A stretch of 64,000 nucleotides of DNA from Loxodes magnus. Lineage: Eukaryota; Ciliophora; Karyorelictea; Loxodida; Loxodidae. Made by a program: the position numbers and the translations under genes. Location: NCBI GenBank assembly GCA_946699065.1, contig CAMPDV010002362.1, positions 1-64,000 on the forward strand. Reading direction: 5' to 3'. The notes beneath the pieces are model-generated. The model ran no database searches and was not told where the DNA came from. It saw nothing but the letters and a program-made list of their open reading frames with translations. Positions 13,701-24,990 of this stretch are shown here, piece by piece (within the stretch, counting starts at the first letter, position 1; each line of letters opens with the position of its first letter).

Positions 13701-16242
13701 TCTTTAGATCTTTTTTCCAAAAATCATATTAAAACTCACTTCCTACTTTTCTTCGCTTCTTTTCAAATTCCCTTTTAATATAATCACTTTCTTAACATTT
13801 TTCGTCTTTAAATCTTTTTTCCTAAAATCATATTAAAACTCCTACTTTTCTTCGCTTCTTTTTAAATTCCCTTTTTATATAATCATTTTCTTAACATTTT
13901 TCGTCTTTAAATCTTTTTTCCAAAAATCATATTAAAACTCACTTACTACTTTTCTTCGCTTCTTTTCAAATTCCCTCTTTATATAATCACTTTCTTAACA
14001 TTTTTCGTCTTTAAATCTTTTTTCCTAAAATCATATTAAAACTCCTACTTTTCTTCGCTTCTTTTCAAATTCACTTTTAATATAATCACTTTCTTAACAT
14101 TTTTCGTCTTTAAATCTTTTTTCCAAAAATCATATTAAAACTCCTACTTTTCTTCGCTTCTTTTTAAATTCCCTTTTTATATAATCATTTTCTTAACATT
14201 TTTCGTCTTTAAATCTTTTTTCCAAAAATCATATTAAAACTCACTTACTACTTTTCTTCGCTTCTTTTCAAATTCCCTCTTTATATAATCACTTTCTTAA
14301 CATTTTTCGTCTTTAAATCTTTTTTCCAAAAATCATATTAAAACTCCTACTTTTCTTCGCTTCTTTTCAAATTCACTTTTAATATGATCACTTTCTTAAC
14401 ATTTTTCGTCTTATAATCTTTTTTCCTAAAATCATATTAAAACTCCTACTTTTCTTCGCTTCTTTTCAAATTCCCTTTTAATATAATCACTTTTTTAACA
14501 TTTTTCGTCTTTAAATCTTTTTTCCTAAAATCATATTAAAACTCCTACTTTTCTTCGCTTCTTTTCAAATTCACTTTTAATATAATCACTTTTTTAACAT
14601 TTTTCGTCTTTAAATCTTTTTTCCTAAAATCATATAAAAACTCACTTCCTACTTTTCTTCGCTTCTTTTCAAATTCACTTTTAATATAATCACTTTTTTA
14701 ACATTTTTCGTCTTTAAATCTTTTTTCCTAAAATCATATTAAAACTCACTTCCTACTTTTCTTCGCTTCTTTTTAAATTCCCTTTTTCTATGATCATATT
14801 CTTAACATTTTTCGTCTTTAAATCTTTTTTCCTAAAATCATATTAAAACTCCTACTTTTCTTCGCTTCTTTTCAAATTCACTTTTAATATAATCACTTTC
14901 TTAACATTTTTCGTCTTTAAATCTTTTTTCCTAAAATCATATTAAAACTCCTACTTTTCTTCGCTTCTTTTCAAATTCCCTCTTTATATAATCACTTTCT
15001 TAACATTTTTCGTCTTTAAATCTTTTTTCCTAAAATCATATTAAAACTCACTTACTACTTTTCTTCGCTTCTTTTTAAATTCCCTTTTTCTATGATCATA
15101 TTCTTAACATTTTTCGTCTTTAAATCTTTTTTCCAAAAATCATATTAAAACTCACTTCCTACTTTTCTTCGCTTCTTTTTAAATTCCCTTTTTATATAAT
15201 CACTTTCTTAACATTTTTCGTCTTTAAATCTTTTTTCCTAAAATCATATTAAAACTCCTACTTTTCTTCGCTTCTTTTCAAATTCCCTCTTTATATAATC
15301 ACTTTCTTAACATTTTTCGTCTTTAAATCTTTTTTCCAAAAATCATATTAAAACTCCTACTTTTCTTCGCTTCTTTTCAAATTCACTTTTAATATGATCA
15401 CTTTCTTAACATTTTTCGTCTTTAAATCTTTTTTCCAAAAATCATATTAAAACTCACTTACTACTTTTCTTCGCTTCTTTTCAAATTCCCTCTTTATATA
15501 ATCACTTTCTTAACATTTTTCGTCTTTAAATCTTTTTTCCAAAAATCATATTAAAACTCCTACTTTTCTTCGCTTCTTTTCAAATTCACTTTTAATATGA
15601 TCACTTTCTTAACATTTTTCGTCTTTAAATCTTTTTTCCAAAAATCATATTAAAACTCACTTACTACTTTTCTTCGCTTCTTTTCAAATTCCCTCTTTAT
15701 ATAATCACTTTCTTAACATTTTTCGTCTTTAAATCTTTTTTCCTAAAATCATATTAAAACTCACTTACTACTTTTCTTCGCTTCTTTTTAAATTCCCTTT
15801 TTATATAATCACTTTCTTAACATTTTTCGTCTTTAAATCTTTTTTCCTAAAATCATATTAAAACTCCTACTTTTCTTCGCTTCTTTTCAAATTCACTTTT
15901 AATATAATCACTTTCTTAACATTTTTCGTCTTTAAATCTTTTTTCCTAAAATCATATTAAAACTCACTTCCTACTTTTCTTCGCTTCTTTTCAAATTCAC
16001 TTTTAATATGATCACTTTCTTAACATTTTTCGTCTTTAAATCTTTTTTCCTAAAATCATATTAAAACTCCTACTTTTCTTCGCTTCTTTTTAAATTCACT
16101 TTTAATATAATCACTTTCTTAACATTTTTCGTCTTTAAATCTTTTTTCCAAAAATCATATTAAAACTCCTTCTTTTCTTCGCTTCTTTTCAAATTCCCTC
16201 TTTATATAATCACTTTCTTAACATTTTTCGTCTTTAAATCTT
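10745..16242 (+). repeat. 2,837-bp higher-order repeat: 10,745-13,405 duplicated at 13,582-16,242
   Basis: Independent rare variants recur at exactly 2,837 bp: the TAAAC/TAGATC marker (10,855 and 13,692), GTCTTATAATC (11,571 and 14,408), ATCATATAAAAACTC (11,792 and 14,629), and two CTATGATCATATTC monomers (C of the next unit at 11,969 and 14,806, and at 12,271 and 15,108). I saw no mismatch at the positions compared. At the right end the first copy continues with two extra monomers (about 203 bp) that the second lacks, which explains the next spacing of 2,634 bp. Confidence 0.92.
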
Positions 16243-17236
16243 TTTTCCTAAAATCATATTAAAACTCACTTCCTACTTTTCTTCGCTTCTTTTCAAATTC
16301 ACTTTTAATATAATCACTTTCTAAACATTTTTCGTCTTTAGATCTTTTTTCCAAAAATCATATTAAAACTCACTTCCTACTTTTCTTCGCTTCTTTTCAA
16401 ATTCCCTTTTAATATAATCACTTTCTTAACATTTTTCGTCTTATAATCTTTTTTCCTAAAATCATATTAAAACTCCTACTTTTCTTCGCTTCTTTTTAAA
16501 TTCCCTTTTTATATAATCATTTTCTTAACATTTTTCGTCTTTAAATCTTTTTTCCAAAAATCATATTAAAACTCACTTCCTACTTTTCTTCGCTTCTTTT
16601 CAAATTCCCTCTTTATATAATCACTTTCTTAACATTTTTCGTCTTTAAATCTTTTTTCCTAAAATCATATTAAAACTCCTACTTTTCTTCGCTTCTTTTC
16701 AAATTCACTTTTAATATGATCACTTTCTTAACATTTTTCGTCTTTAAATCTTTTTTCCAAAAATCATATTAAAACTCCTACTTTTCTTCGCTTCTTTTCA
16801 AATTCCCTCTTTATATAATCACTTTCTTAACATTTTTCGTCTTTAAATCTTTTTTCCAAAAATCATATTAAAACTCACTTACTACTTTTCTTCGCTTCTT
16901 TTCAAATTCCCTCTTTATATAATCACTTTCTTAACATTTTTCGTCTTTAAATCTTTTTTCCAAAAATCATATTAAAACTCCTACTTTTCTTCGCTTCTTT
17001 TCAAATTCACTTTTAATATGATCACTTTCTTAACATTTTTCGTCTTATAATCTTTTTTCCTAAAATCATATTAAAACTCCTTACTACTTTTCTTCGCTTC
17101 TTTTCAAATTCCCTCTTTATATAATCACTTTCTTAACATTTTTCGTCTTTAAATCTTTTTTCCAAAAATCATATTAAAACTCCTACTTTTCTTCGCTTCT
17201 TTTCAAATTCACTTTTAATATGATCACTTTCTTAAC

Positions 17237-17391
17237 ATTTTTCGTCTTATAATCTTTTTTCCTAAAATCATATTAAAACTCCTACTTTTCTTCGCTTCTT
17301 TTCAAATTCCCTTTTTTCCTAAAATCATATTAAAACTCCTACTTTTCTTCGCTTCTTTTCAAATTCCCTCTTTATATAATCACTTTCTTAA
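17237..17391 (+). repeat. Deletion junction: monomer with 42 bp missing
   Basis: Monomer starts at 17,236 and 17,392 are 156 bp apart; two short monomers would be 198. The join lies at about 17,311-17,320, where CAAATTCCCTTTT runs straight into TTCCTAAAATC. The end of one monomer and the first 23 or so bases of the next (including the CATTTTTCG block and its CpG) are gone. Both sides offer a T-run, so slippage or microhomology-mediated joining is the likely cause (inference). It is one of only two large intra-monomer deletions I found. Confidence 0.9.
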
Positions 17392-20300
17392 CATTTTTCG
17401 TCTTTAAATCTTTTTTTCCAAAAATCATATTAAAACTCCTACTTTTCTTCGCTTCTTTTCAAATTCACTTTTAATATGATCACTTTCTTAACATTTTTCG
17501 TCTTTAAATCTTTTTTCCAAAAATCATATTAAAACTCACTTACTACTTTTCTTCGCTTCTTTTCAAATTCCCTCTTTATATAATCACTTTCTTAACATTT
17601 TTCGTCTTTAAATCTTTTTTCCAAAAATCATATTAAAACTCCTACTTTTCTTCGCTTCTTTTCAAATTCACTTTTAATATGATCACTTTCTTAACATTTT
17701 TCGTCTTTAAATCTTTTTTCCAAAAATCATATTAAAACTCACTTACTACTTTTCTTCGCTTCTTTTCAAATTCCCTCTTTATATAATCACTTTCTTAACA
17801 TTTTTCGTCTTTAAATCTTTTTTCCTAAAATCATATTAAAACTCACTTACTACTTTTCTTCGCTTCTTTTTAAATTCCCTTTTTATATAATCACTTTCTT
17901 AACATTTTTCGTCTTTAAATCTTTTTTCCTAAAATCATATTAAAACTCCTACTTTTCTTCGCTTCTTTTCAAATTCACTTTTAATATAATCACTTTCTTA
18001 ACATTTTTCGTCTTTAAATCTTTTTTCCTAAAATCATATTAAAACTCACTTCCTACTTTTCTTCGCTTCTTTTCAAATTCACTTTTAATATGATCACTTT
18101 CTTAACATTTTTCGTCTTTAAATCTTTTTTCCTAAAATCATATTAAAACTCCTACTTTTCTTCGCTTCTTTTTAAATTCACTTTTAATATAATCACTTTC
18201 TTAACATTTTTCGTCTTTAAATCTTTTTTCCAAAAATCATATTAAAACTCCTTCTTTTCTTCGCTTCTTTTCAAATTCCCTCTTTATATAATCACTTTCT
18301 TAACATTTTTCGTCTTTAAATCTTTTTTCCTAAAATCATATTAAAACTCACTTCCTACTTTTCTTCGCTTCTTTTCAAATTCACTTTTAATATAATCACT
18401 TTCTAAACATTTTTCGTCTTTAGATCTTTTTTCCAAAAATCATATTAAAACTCACTTCCTACTTTTCTTCGCTTCTTTTCAAATTCCCTTTTAATATAAT
18501 CACTTTCTTAACATTTTTCGTCTTATAATCTTTTTTCCTAAAATCATATTAAAACTCCTACTTTTCTTCGCTTCTTTTTAAATTCCCTTTTTATATAATC
18601 ATTTTCTTAACATTTTTCGTCTTTAAATCTTTTTTCCAAAAATCATATTAAAACTCACTTCCTACTTTTCTTCGCTTCTTTTCAAATTCCCTCTTTATAT
18701 AATCACTTTCTTAACATTTTTCGTCTTTAAATCTTTTTTTCCTAAAATCATATTAAAACTCCTACTTTTCTTCGCTTCTTTTCAAATTCACTTTTAATAT
18801 GATCACTTTCTTAACATTTTTCGTCTTTAAATCTTTTTTCCCAAAAATCATATTAAAACTCCTACTTTTCTTCGCTTCTTTTCAAATTCCCTCTTATATA
18901 ATCACTTTCTTAACATTTTTCGTCTTTAAATCTTTTTTCCAAAAATCATATTAAAACTCACTTACTACTTTTCTTCGCTTCTTTTCAAATTCCCTCTTTA
19001 TATAATCACTTTCTTAACATTTTTCGTCTTTAAATCTTTTTTCCAAAAATCATATTAAAACTCCTACTTTTCTTCGCTTCTTTTCAAATTCACTTTTAAT
19101 ATGATCACTTTCTTAACATTTTTCGTCTTATAATCTTTTTTCCTAAAATCATATTAAAACTCCTACTTTTCTTCGCTTCTTTTCAAATTCCCTTTTAATA
19201 TAATCACTTTCTTAACATTTTTCGTCTTTAAATCTTTTTTCCTAAAATCATATTAAAACTCCTACTTTTCTTCGCTTCTTTTCAAATTCACTTTTAATAT
19301 AATCACTTTCTTAACATTTTTCGTCTTTAAATCTTTTTTCCTAAAATCATATAAAAACTCACTTCCTACTTTTTCTTCGCTTCTTTTCAAATTCACTTTT
19401 AATATAATCACTTTTTTAACATTTTTCGTCTTTAAATCTTTTTTCCTAAAATCATATTAAAACTCACTTCCTACTTTTCTTCGCTTCTTTTTAAATTCCC
19501 TTTTTCTATGATCATATTCTTAACATTTTTCGTCTTTAAATCTTTTTTCCTAAAATCATATTAAAACTCCTACTTTTCTTCGCTTCTTTTCAAATTCACT
19601 TTTAATATAATCACTTTCTTAACATTTTTCGTCTTTAAATCTTTTTTCCTAAAATCATATTAAAACTCCTACTTTTCTTCGCTTCTTTTCAAATTCCCTC
19701 TTTATATGATCACTTTCTTAACATTTTTCGTCTTTAAATCTTTTTTCCTAAAATCATATTAAAACTCCTACTTTTCTTCGCTTCTTTTCAAATTCACTTT
19801 TAATATGATCACTTTCTTAACATTTTTCGTCTTTAAATCTTTTTTCCAAAAATCATATTAAAACTCACTTCCTACTTTTCTTCGCTTCTTTTCAAATTCC
19901 CTCTTTATATAATCACTTTCTTAACATTTTTCGTCTTTAAATCTTTTTTCCAAAAATCATATTAAAACTCCTACTTTTCTTCGCTTCTTTTCAAATTCAC
20001 TTTTAATATAATCACTTTTTTAACATTTTTCGTCTTTAAATCTTTTTTCCTAAAATCATATTAAAACTCCTACTTTTCTTCGCTTCTTTTCAAATTCCCT
20101 TTTAATATAATCACTTTTTTAACATTTTTCGTCTTTAAATCTTTTTTCCTAAAATCATATTAAAACTCCTACTTTTCTTCGCTTCTTTTCAAATTCACTT
20201 TTAATATAATCACTTTTTTAACATTTTTCGTCTTTAAATCTTTTTTCCTAAAATCATATAAAAACTCACTTCCTACTTTTCTTCGCTTCTTTTCAAATTC

Positions 20301-22117
20301 ACTTTTAATATAATCACTTTTTTAACATTTTTCGTCTTTAAATCTTTTTTCCTAAAATCATATTAAAACTCACTTCCTACTTTTCTTCGCTTCTTTTCAA
20401 ATTCCCTTTTAATATAATCACTTTCTTAACATTTTTCGTCTTTAAATCTTTTTTCCTAAAATCATATTAAAACTCCTACTTTTCTTCGCTTCTTTTCAAA
20501 TTCACTTTTAATATAATCACTTTTTTAACATTTTTCGTCTTTAAATCTTTTTTTCCAAAAATCATATTAAAACTCCTACTTTTCTTCGCTTCTTTTCAAA
20601 TTCCCTCTTTATATAATCACTTTCTTAACATTTTTCGTCTTTAAATCTTTTTTCCAAAAATCATATTAAAACTCCTACTTTTCTTCGCTTCTTTTTAAAT
20701 TCACTTTTAATATAATCACTTTCTTAACATTTTTCGTCTTTAAATCTTTTTTCCAAAAATCATATTAAAACTCCTTCTTTTCTTCGCTTCTTTTCAAATT
20801 CCCTCTTTATATAATCACTTTCTTAACATTTTTCGTCTTTAAATCTTTTTTCCTAAAATCATATTAAAACTCACTTCCTACTTTTCTTCGCTTCTTTTCA
20901 AATTCACTTTTAATATAATCACTTTCTAAACATTTTTCGTCTTTAGATCTTTTTTCCAAAAATCATATTAAAACTCACTTCCTACTTTTCTTCGCTTCTT
21001 TTTAAATTCCCTTTTTATATAATCACTTTCTTAACATTTTTCGTCTTTAAATCTTTTTTCCAAAAATCATATTAAAACTCCTTCTTTTCTTCGCTTCTTT
21101 TCAAATTCACTTTTAATATAATCACTTTCTTAACATTTTTCGTCTTTAAATCTTTTTTCCAAAAATCATATTAAAACTCCTACTTTTCTTCGCTTCTTTT
21201 CAAATTCCCTTTTAATATAATCATTTTTTTAACATTTTTCGTCTTTAAATCTTTTTTCCAAAAATCATATTAAAACTCCTACTTTTCTTCGCTTCTTTTC
21301 AAATTCACTTTTAATATAATCACTTTTTTAACATTTTTCGTCTTTAAATCTTTTTTCCAAAAATCATATTAAACTCACTTACTACTTTTCTTCGCTTCTT
21401 TTCAAATTCCCTCTTTATATAATCACTTTCTTAACATTTTTCGTCTTTAAATCTTTTTTCCAAAAATCATATTAAAACTCCTACTTTTCTTCGCTTCTTT
21501 TCAAATTCACTTTTAATATGATCACTTTCTTAACATTTTTCGTCTTATAATCTTTTTTCCTAAAATCATATTAAAACTCCTACTTTTCTTCGCTTCTTTT
21601 CAAATTCCCTTTTAATATAATCACTTTTTTAACATTTTTCGTCTTTAAATCTTTTTTCCTAAAATCATATTAAAACTCCTACTTTTCTTCGCTTCTTTTC
21701 AAATTCACTTTTAATATAATCACTTTTTTAACATTTTTCGTCTTTAAATCTTTTTTCCTAAAATCATATAAAAACTCACTTCCTACTTTTCTTCGCTTCT
21801 TTTCAAATTCACTTTTAATATAATCACTTTTTTAACATTTTTCGTCTTTAAATCTTTTTTCCTAAAATCATATTAAAACTCCTACTTTTCTTCGCTTCTT
21901 TTCAAATTCACTTTTAATATAATCACTTTCTTAACATTTTTCGTCTTTAAAATCTTTTTTCCTAAAATCATATTAAAACTCCTACTTTTCTTCGCTTCTT
22001 TTCAAATTCCCTCTTTATATGATCACTTTCTTAACATTTTTCGTCTTTAAATCTTTTTTCCTAAAATCATATTAAAACTCCTACTTTTCTTCGCTTCTTT
22101 TTAAATTCCCTTTTTCT

Positions 22118-22354
22118 ATGATCATATTCTTAACATTTTTCGTCTTTAAATCTTTTTTCCCTAAAATCATATTAAAACTCCTACTTTTCTTCGCTTCTTT
22201 TCAAATTCCTTTTTTCTATAATCACTTTTTTAACAATTTTTTGTCTTTAAATCTTTTTTCCAAAAATCATATTAAAACTCACTTCTACTTTTCTTCGCTT
22301 CTTTTCAAATTCCCTTTTAATATAATCACTTTCTTAACATTTTTTCGTCTTTAA
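22118..22354 (+). repeat. Satellite monomers with several single-base insertions (no gene)
   Basis: This stretch is ordinary satellite but stays open in one frame for 78 codons because one-base insertions occur close together: an extra C near 22,160, extra T's and an ACAATTTTTTGTC variant near 22,230-22,245, a shortened ACTTCTACTTTTC near 22,283, and an extra T near 22,340. The predicted peptide is a low-complexity run of F, I, L, K and S with no domain. The related ACAATTTTTGTC unit recurs near 25,150. I do not call it a coding gene. Confidence 0.9.
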
Positions 22355-23569
22355 ATCTTTTTTTCCAAAAATCATATTAAAACTCCTACTTTTCTTCGCT
22401 TCTTTTCAAATTCCCTTTTAATATAATCACTTTTTTAACATTTTTCGTCTTTAAATCTTTTTTCCTAAAATCATATTAAAACTCCTACTTTTCTTCGCTT
22501 CTTTTCAAATTCACTTTTAATATAATCACTTTCTTAACATTTTTCGTCTTTAAATCTTTTTTCCTAAAATCATATTAAAACTCCTACTTTTCTTCGCTTC
22601 TTTTTAAATTCCCTTTTTATATAATCACTTTCTTGACATTTTTCGTCTTATAATCTTTTTTCCTAAAATCATATTAAAACTCCTACTTTTCTTCGCTTCT
22701 TTTCAAATTCACTTTTAATATAATCACTTTTTTAACATTTTTCTTCTTTAAATCTTTTTTCCTAAAATCATATTAAAACTCCTACTTTTCTTCGCTTCTT
22801 TTCAAATTCCCTCTTTATATAATCACTTTCTTAACATTTTTCGTCTTTAAATCTTTTTTCCTAAAATCATATTAAAACTCCTACTTTTCTTCGCTTCTTT
22901 TCAAATTCCCTCTTTATATAATCACTTTCTTAACATTTTTCGTCTTTAAATCTTTTTTCCAAAAATCATATTAAAACTCACTTCCTACTTTTCTTCGCTT
23001 CTTTTCAAATTCACTTTTAATATAATCACTTTCTTAACATTTTTCGTCTTTAAATCTTTTTTCCTAAAATCATATTAAAACTCCTACTTTTCTTCGCTTC
23101 TTTTTAAATTCCCTCTTTATATAATCACTTTTTTAACATTTTTCGTCTTTAAATCTTTTTTCCTAAAATCATATAAAAACTCACTTACTACTTTTCTTCG
23201 CTTCTTTTCAAATTCACTTTTAATATAATCACTTTTTTAACATTTTTCGTCTTTAAATCTTTTTTCCAAAAATCATATTAAAACTCCTACTTTTCTTCGC
23301 TTCTTTTCAAATTCACTTTTAATATAATCACTTTTTTAACATTTTTCGTCTTTAAATCTTTTTTCCAAAAATCATATTAAAACTCACTTACTACTTTTCT
23401 TCGCTTCTTTTCAAATTCCCTCTTTATATAATCACTTTCTTAACATTTTTCGTCTTTAAATCTTTTTTCCAAAAATCATATTAAAACTCCTACTTTTCTT
23501 CGCTTCTTTTCAAATTCACTTTTAATATAATCACTTTTTTAACATTTTTCGTCTTTAAATCTTTTTTCC

Positions 23570-24975
23570 TAAAATCATATTAAAACTCCTACTTTTCTTC
23601 GCTTCTTTTCAAATTCCCTTTTAATATAATCACTTTTTTAACATTTTTCGTCTTTAAATCTTTTTTCCTAAAATCATATTAAAAACTCCTACTTTTCTTC
23701 GCTTCTTTTCAAATTCACTTTTAATATAATCACTTTTTTAACATTTTTTCGTCTTTAAATCTTTTTCCTAAAATCATATAAAAACTCACTTCCTACTTTT
23801 CTTCGCTTCTTTTCAAATTCACTTTTAATATAATCACTTTTTTAACATTTTTCGTCTTTAAATCTTTTTTCCTAAAATCATATTAAAACTCACTTCCTAC
23901 TTTTCTTCGCTTCTTTTCAAATTCCCTTTTAATATAATCACTTTCTTAACATTTTTCGTCTTTAAATCTTTTTTCCTAAAATCATATTAAAACTCCTACT
24001 TTTCTTCGCTTCTTTTCAAATTCACTTTTAATATAATCACTTTTTTAACATTTTTCGTCTTTAAATCTTTTTCCAAAAATCATATTAAAACTCCTACTTT
24101 TCTTCGCTTCTTTTCAAATTCCCTCTTTATATAATCACTTTCTTAACATTTTTCGTCTTTAAATCTTTTTTCCTAAAATCATATTAAAACTCCTACTTTT
24201 CTTCGCTTCTTTTCAAATTCCCTCTTTATATGATCACTTTCTTAACATTTTTCGTCTTTAAATCTTTTTTCCTAAAATCATATTAAAACTCCTACTTTTC
24301 TTCGCTTCTTTTCAAATTCCCTTTTAATATAATCACTTTTTTAACATTTTTCGTCTTTAAATCTTTTTTCCTAAAATCATATTAAAACTCCTACTTTTCT
24401 TCGCTTCTTTTCAAATTCACTTTTAATATAATCACTTTTTTAACATTTTTCGTCTTTAAATCTTTTTTCCTAAAATCATATAAAAACTCACTTCCTACTT
24501 TTCTTCGCTTCTTTTCAAATTCACTTTTAATATAATCACTTTTTTAACATTTTTCGTCTTTAAATCTTTTTTCCTAAAATCATATTAAAAACTCACTTCC
24601 TACTTTTCTTCGCTTCTTTTCAAATTCCCTTTTAATATAATCACTTTCTTAACATTTTTCGTCTTTAAATCTTTTTTTCCTAAAATCATATTAAAACTCC
24701 TACTTTTCTTCGCTTCTTTTCAAATTCACTTTTAATATAATCACTTTTTTAACATTTTTCGTCTTTAAATCTTTTTTCCAAAAATCATATTAAAACTCCT
24801 ACTTTTCTTCGCTTCTTTTCAAATTCCCTCTTTATATAATCACTTTCTTAACATTTTTCGTCTTTAAATCTTTTTTCCTAAAATCATATTAAAACTCCTA
24901 CTTTTCTTCGCTTCTTTTCAAATTCCCTCTTTATATGATCACTTTCTTAACATTTTTCGTCTTTAAATCTTTTTT
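23570..24975 (+). repeat. About 702-bp (7-monomer) tandem duplication
   Basis: The rare ATCATATAAAAACTC variant starts at 23,773 and 24,475, 702 bp apart. The CCCTCTTTATATGATC monomer that ends each copy is followed by monomer starts at 24,246 and 24,951, 705 bp apart. The intervening order matches: CCCTTTTAAT, CACTTTTAAT, ATATAAAA/ACTTCC, ACTTCC/CCCTTTTAAT, CACTTTTAAT, CCA/CCCTCTTTAT, CCT/CCCTCTTTATATG. The 3-bp spread comes from single-base indels in T- and A-runs. Confidence 0.87.
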
Positions 24976-24990
24976 CCTAAAATCATATTA

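Larger units (their letters stand above)
9541..24990 (+). repeat. Array zone 4: 2.1-2.8 kb higher-order repeat domain
   Basis: The order of monomer subtypes repeats over multi-kilobase units. A rare marker monomer, CTTTCTAAACATTTTTCG followed by TTTAGATC, occurs with its C at 10,855, 13,692, 16,326, 18,408 and 20,931. Spacings are 2,837, 2,634, 2,082 and 2,523 bp. Each marker is preceded by the same train: a TAAATTCACTTTTAAT unit, then a CTCCTTCTTTTC unit (the ACTTCTTTT-like variant), then an ACTTCCTAC unit. Unit lengths differ by whole monomers, so unequal exchange has been adding and removing monomers inside the HOR. Confidence 0.9.

Noticed and set aside
17311..17320. Insertion site of a mobile element
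   Set aside because: The junction has no foreign sequence, terminal repeats or target duplication; it is a simple 42-bp loss inside satellite.
22118..22354. 78-codon open reading frame on the + strand
   Set aside because: It is satellite sequence kept open only by clustered one-base indels. Consensus monomers contain stops in all three + frames (for the 99-bp form, TAA at positions 14 and 39 and at 28 or 85) and in all three - frames. There is no domain and no ribosome-binding or codon-use signal, and the stretch lies where indels may be base-calling errors.
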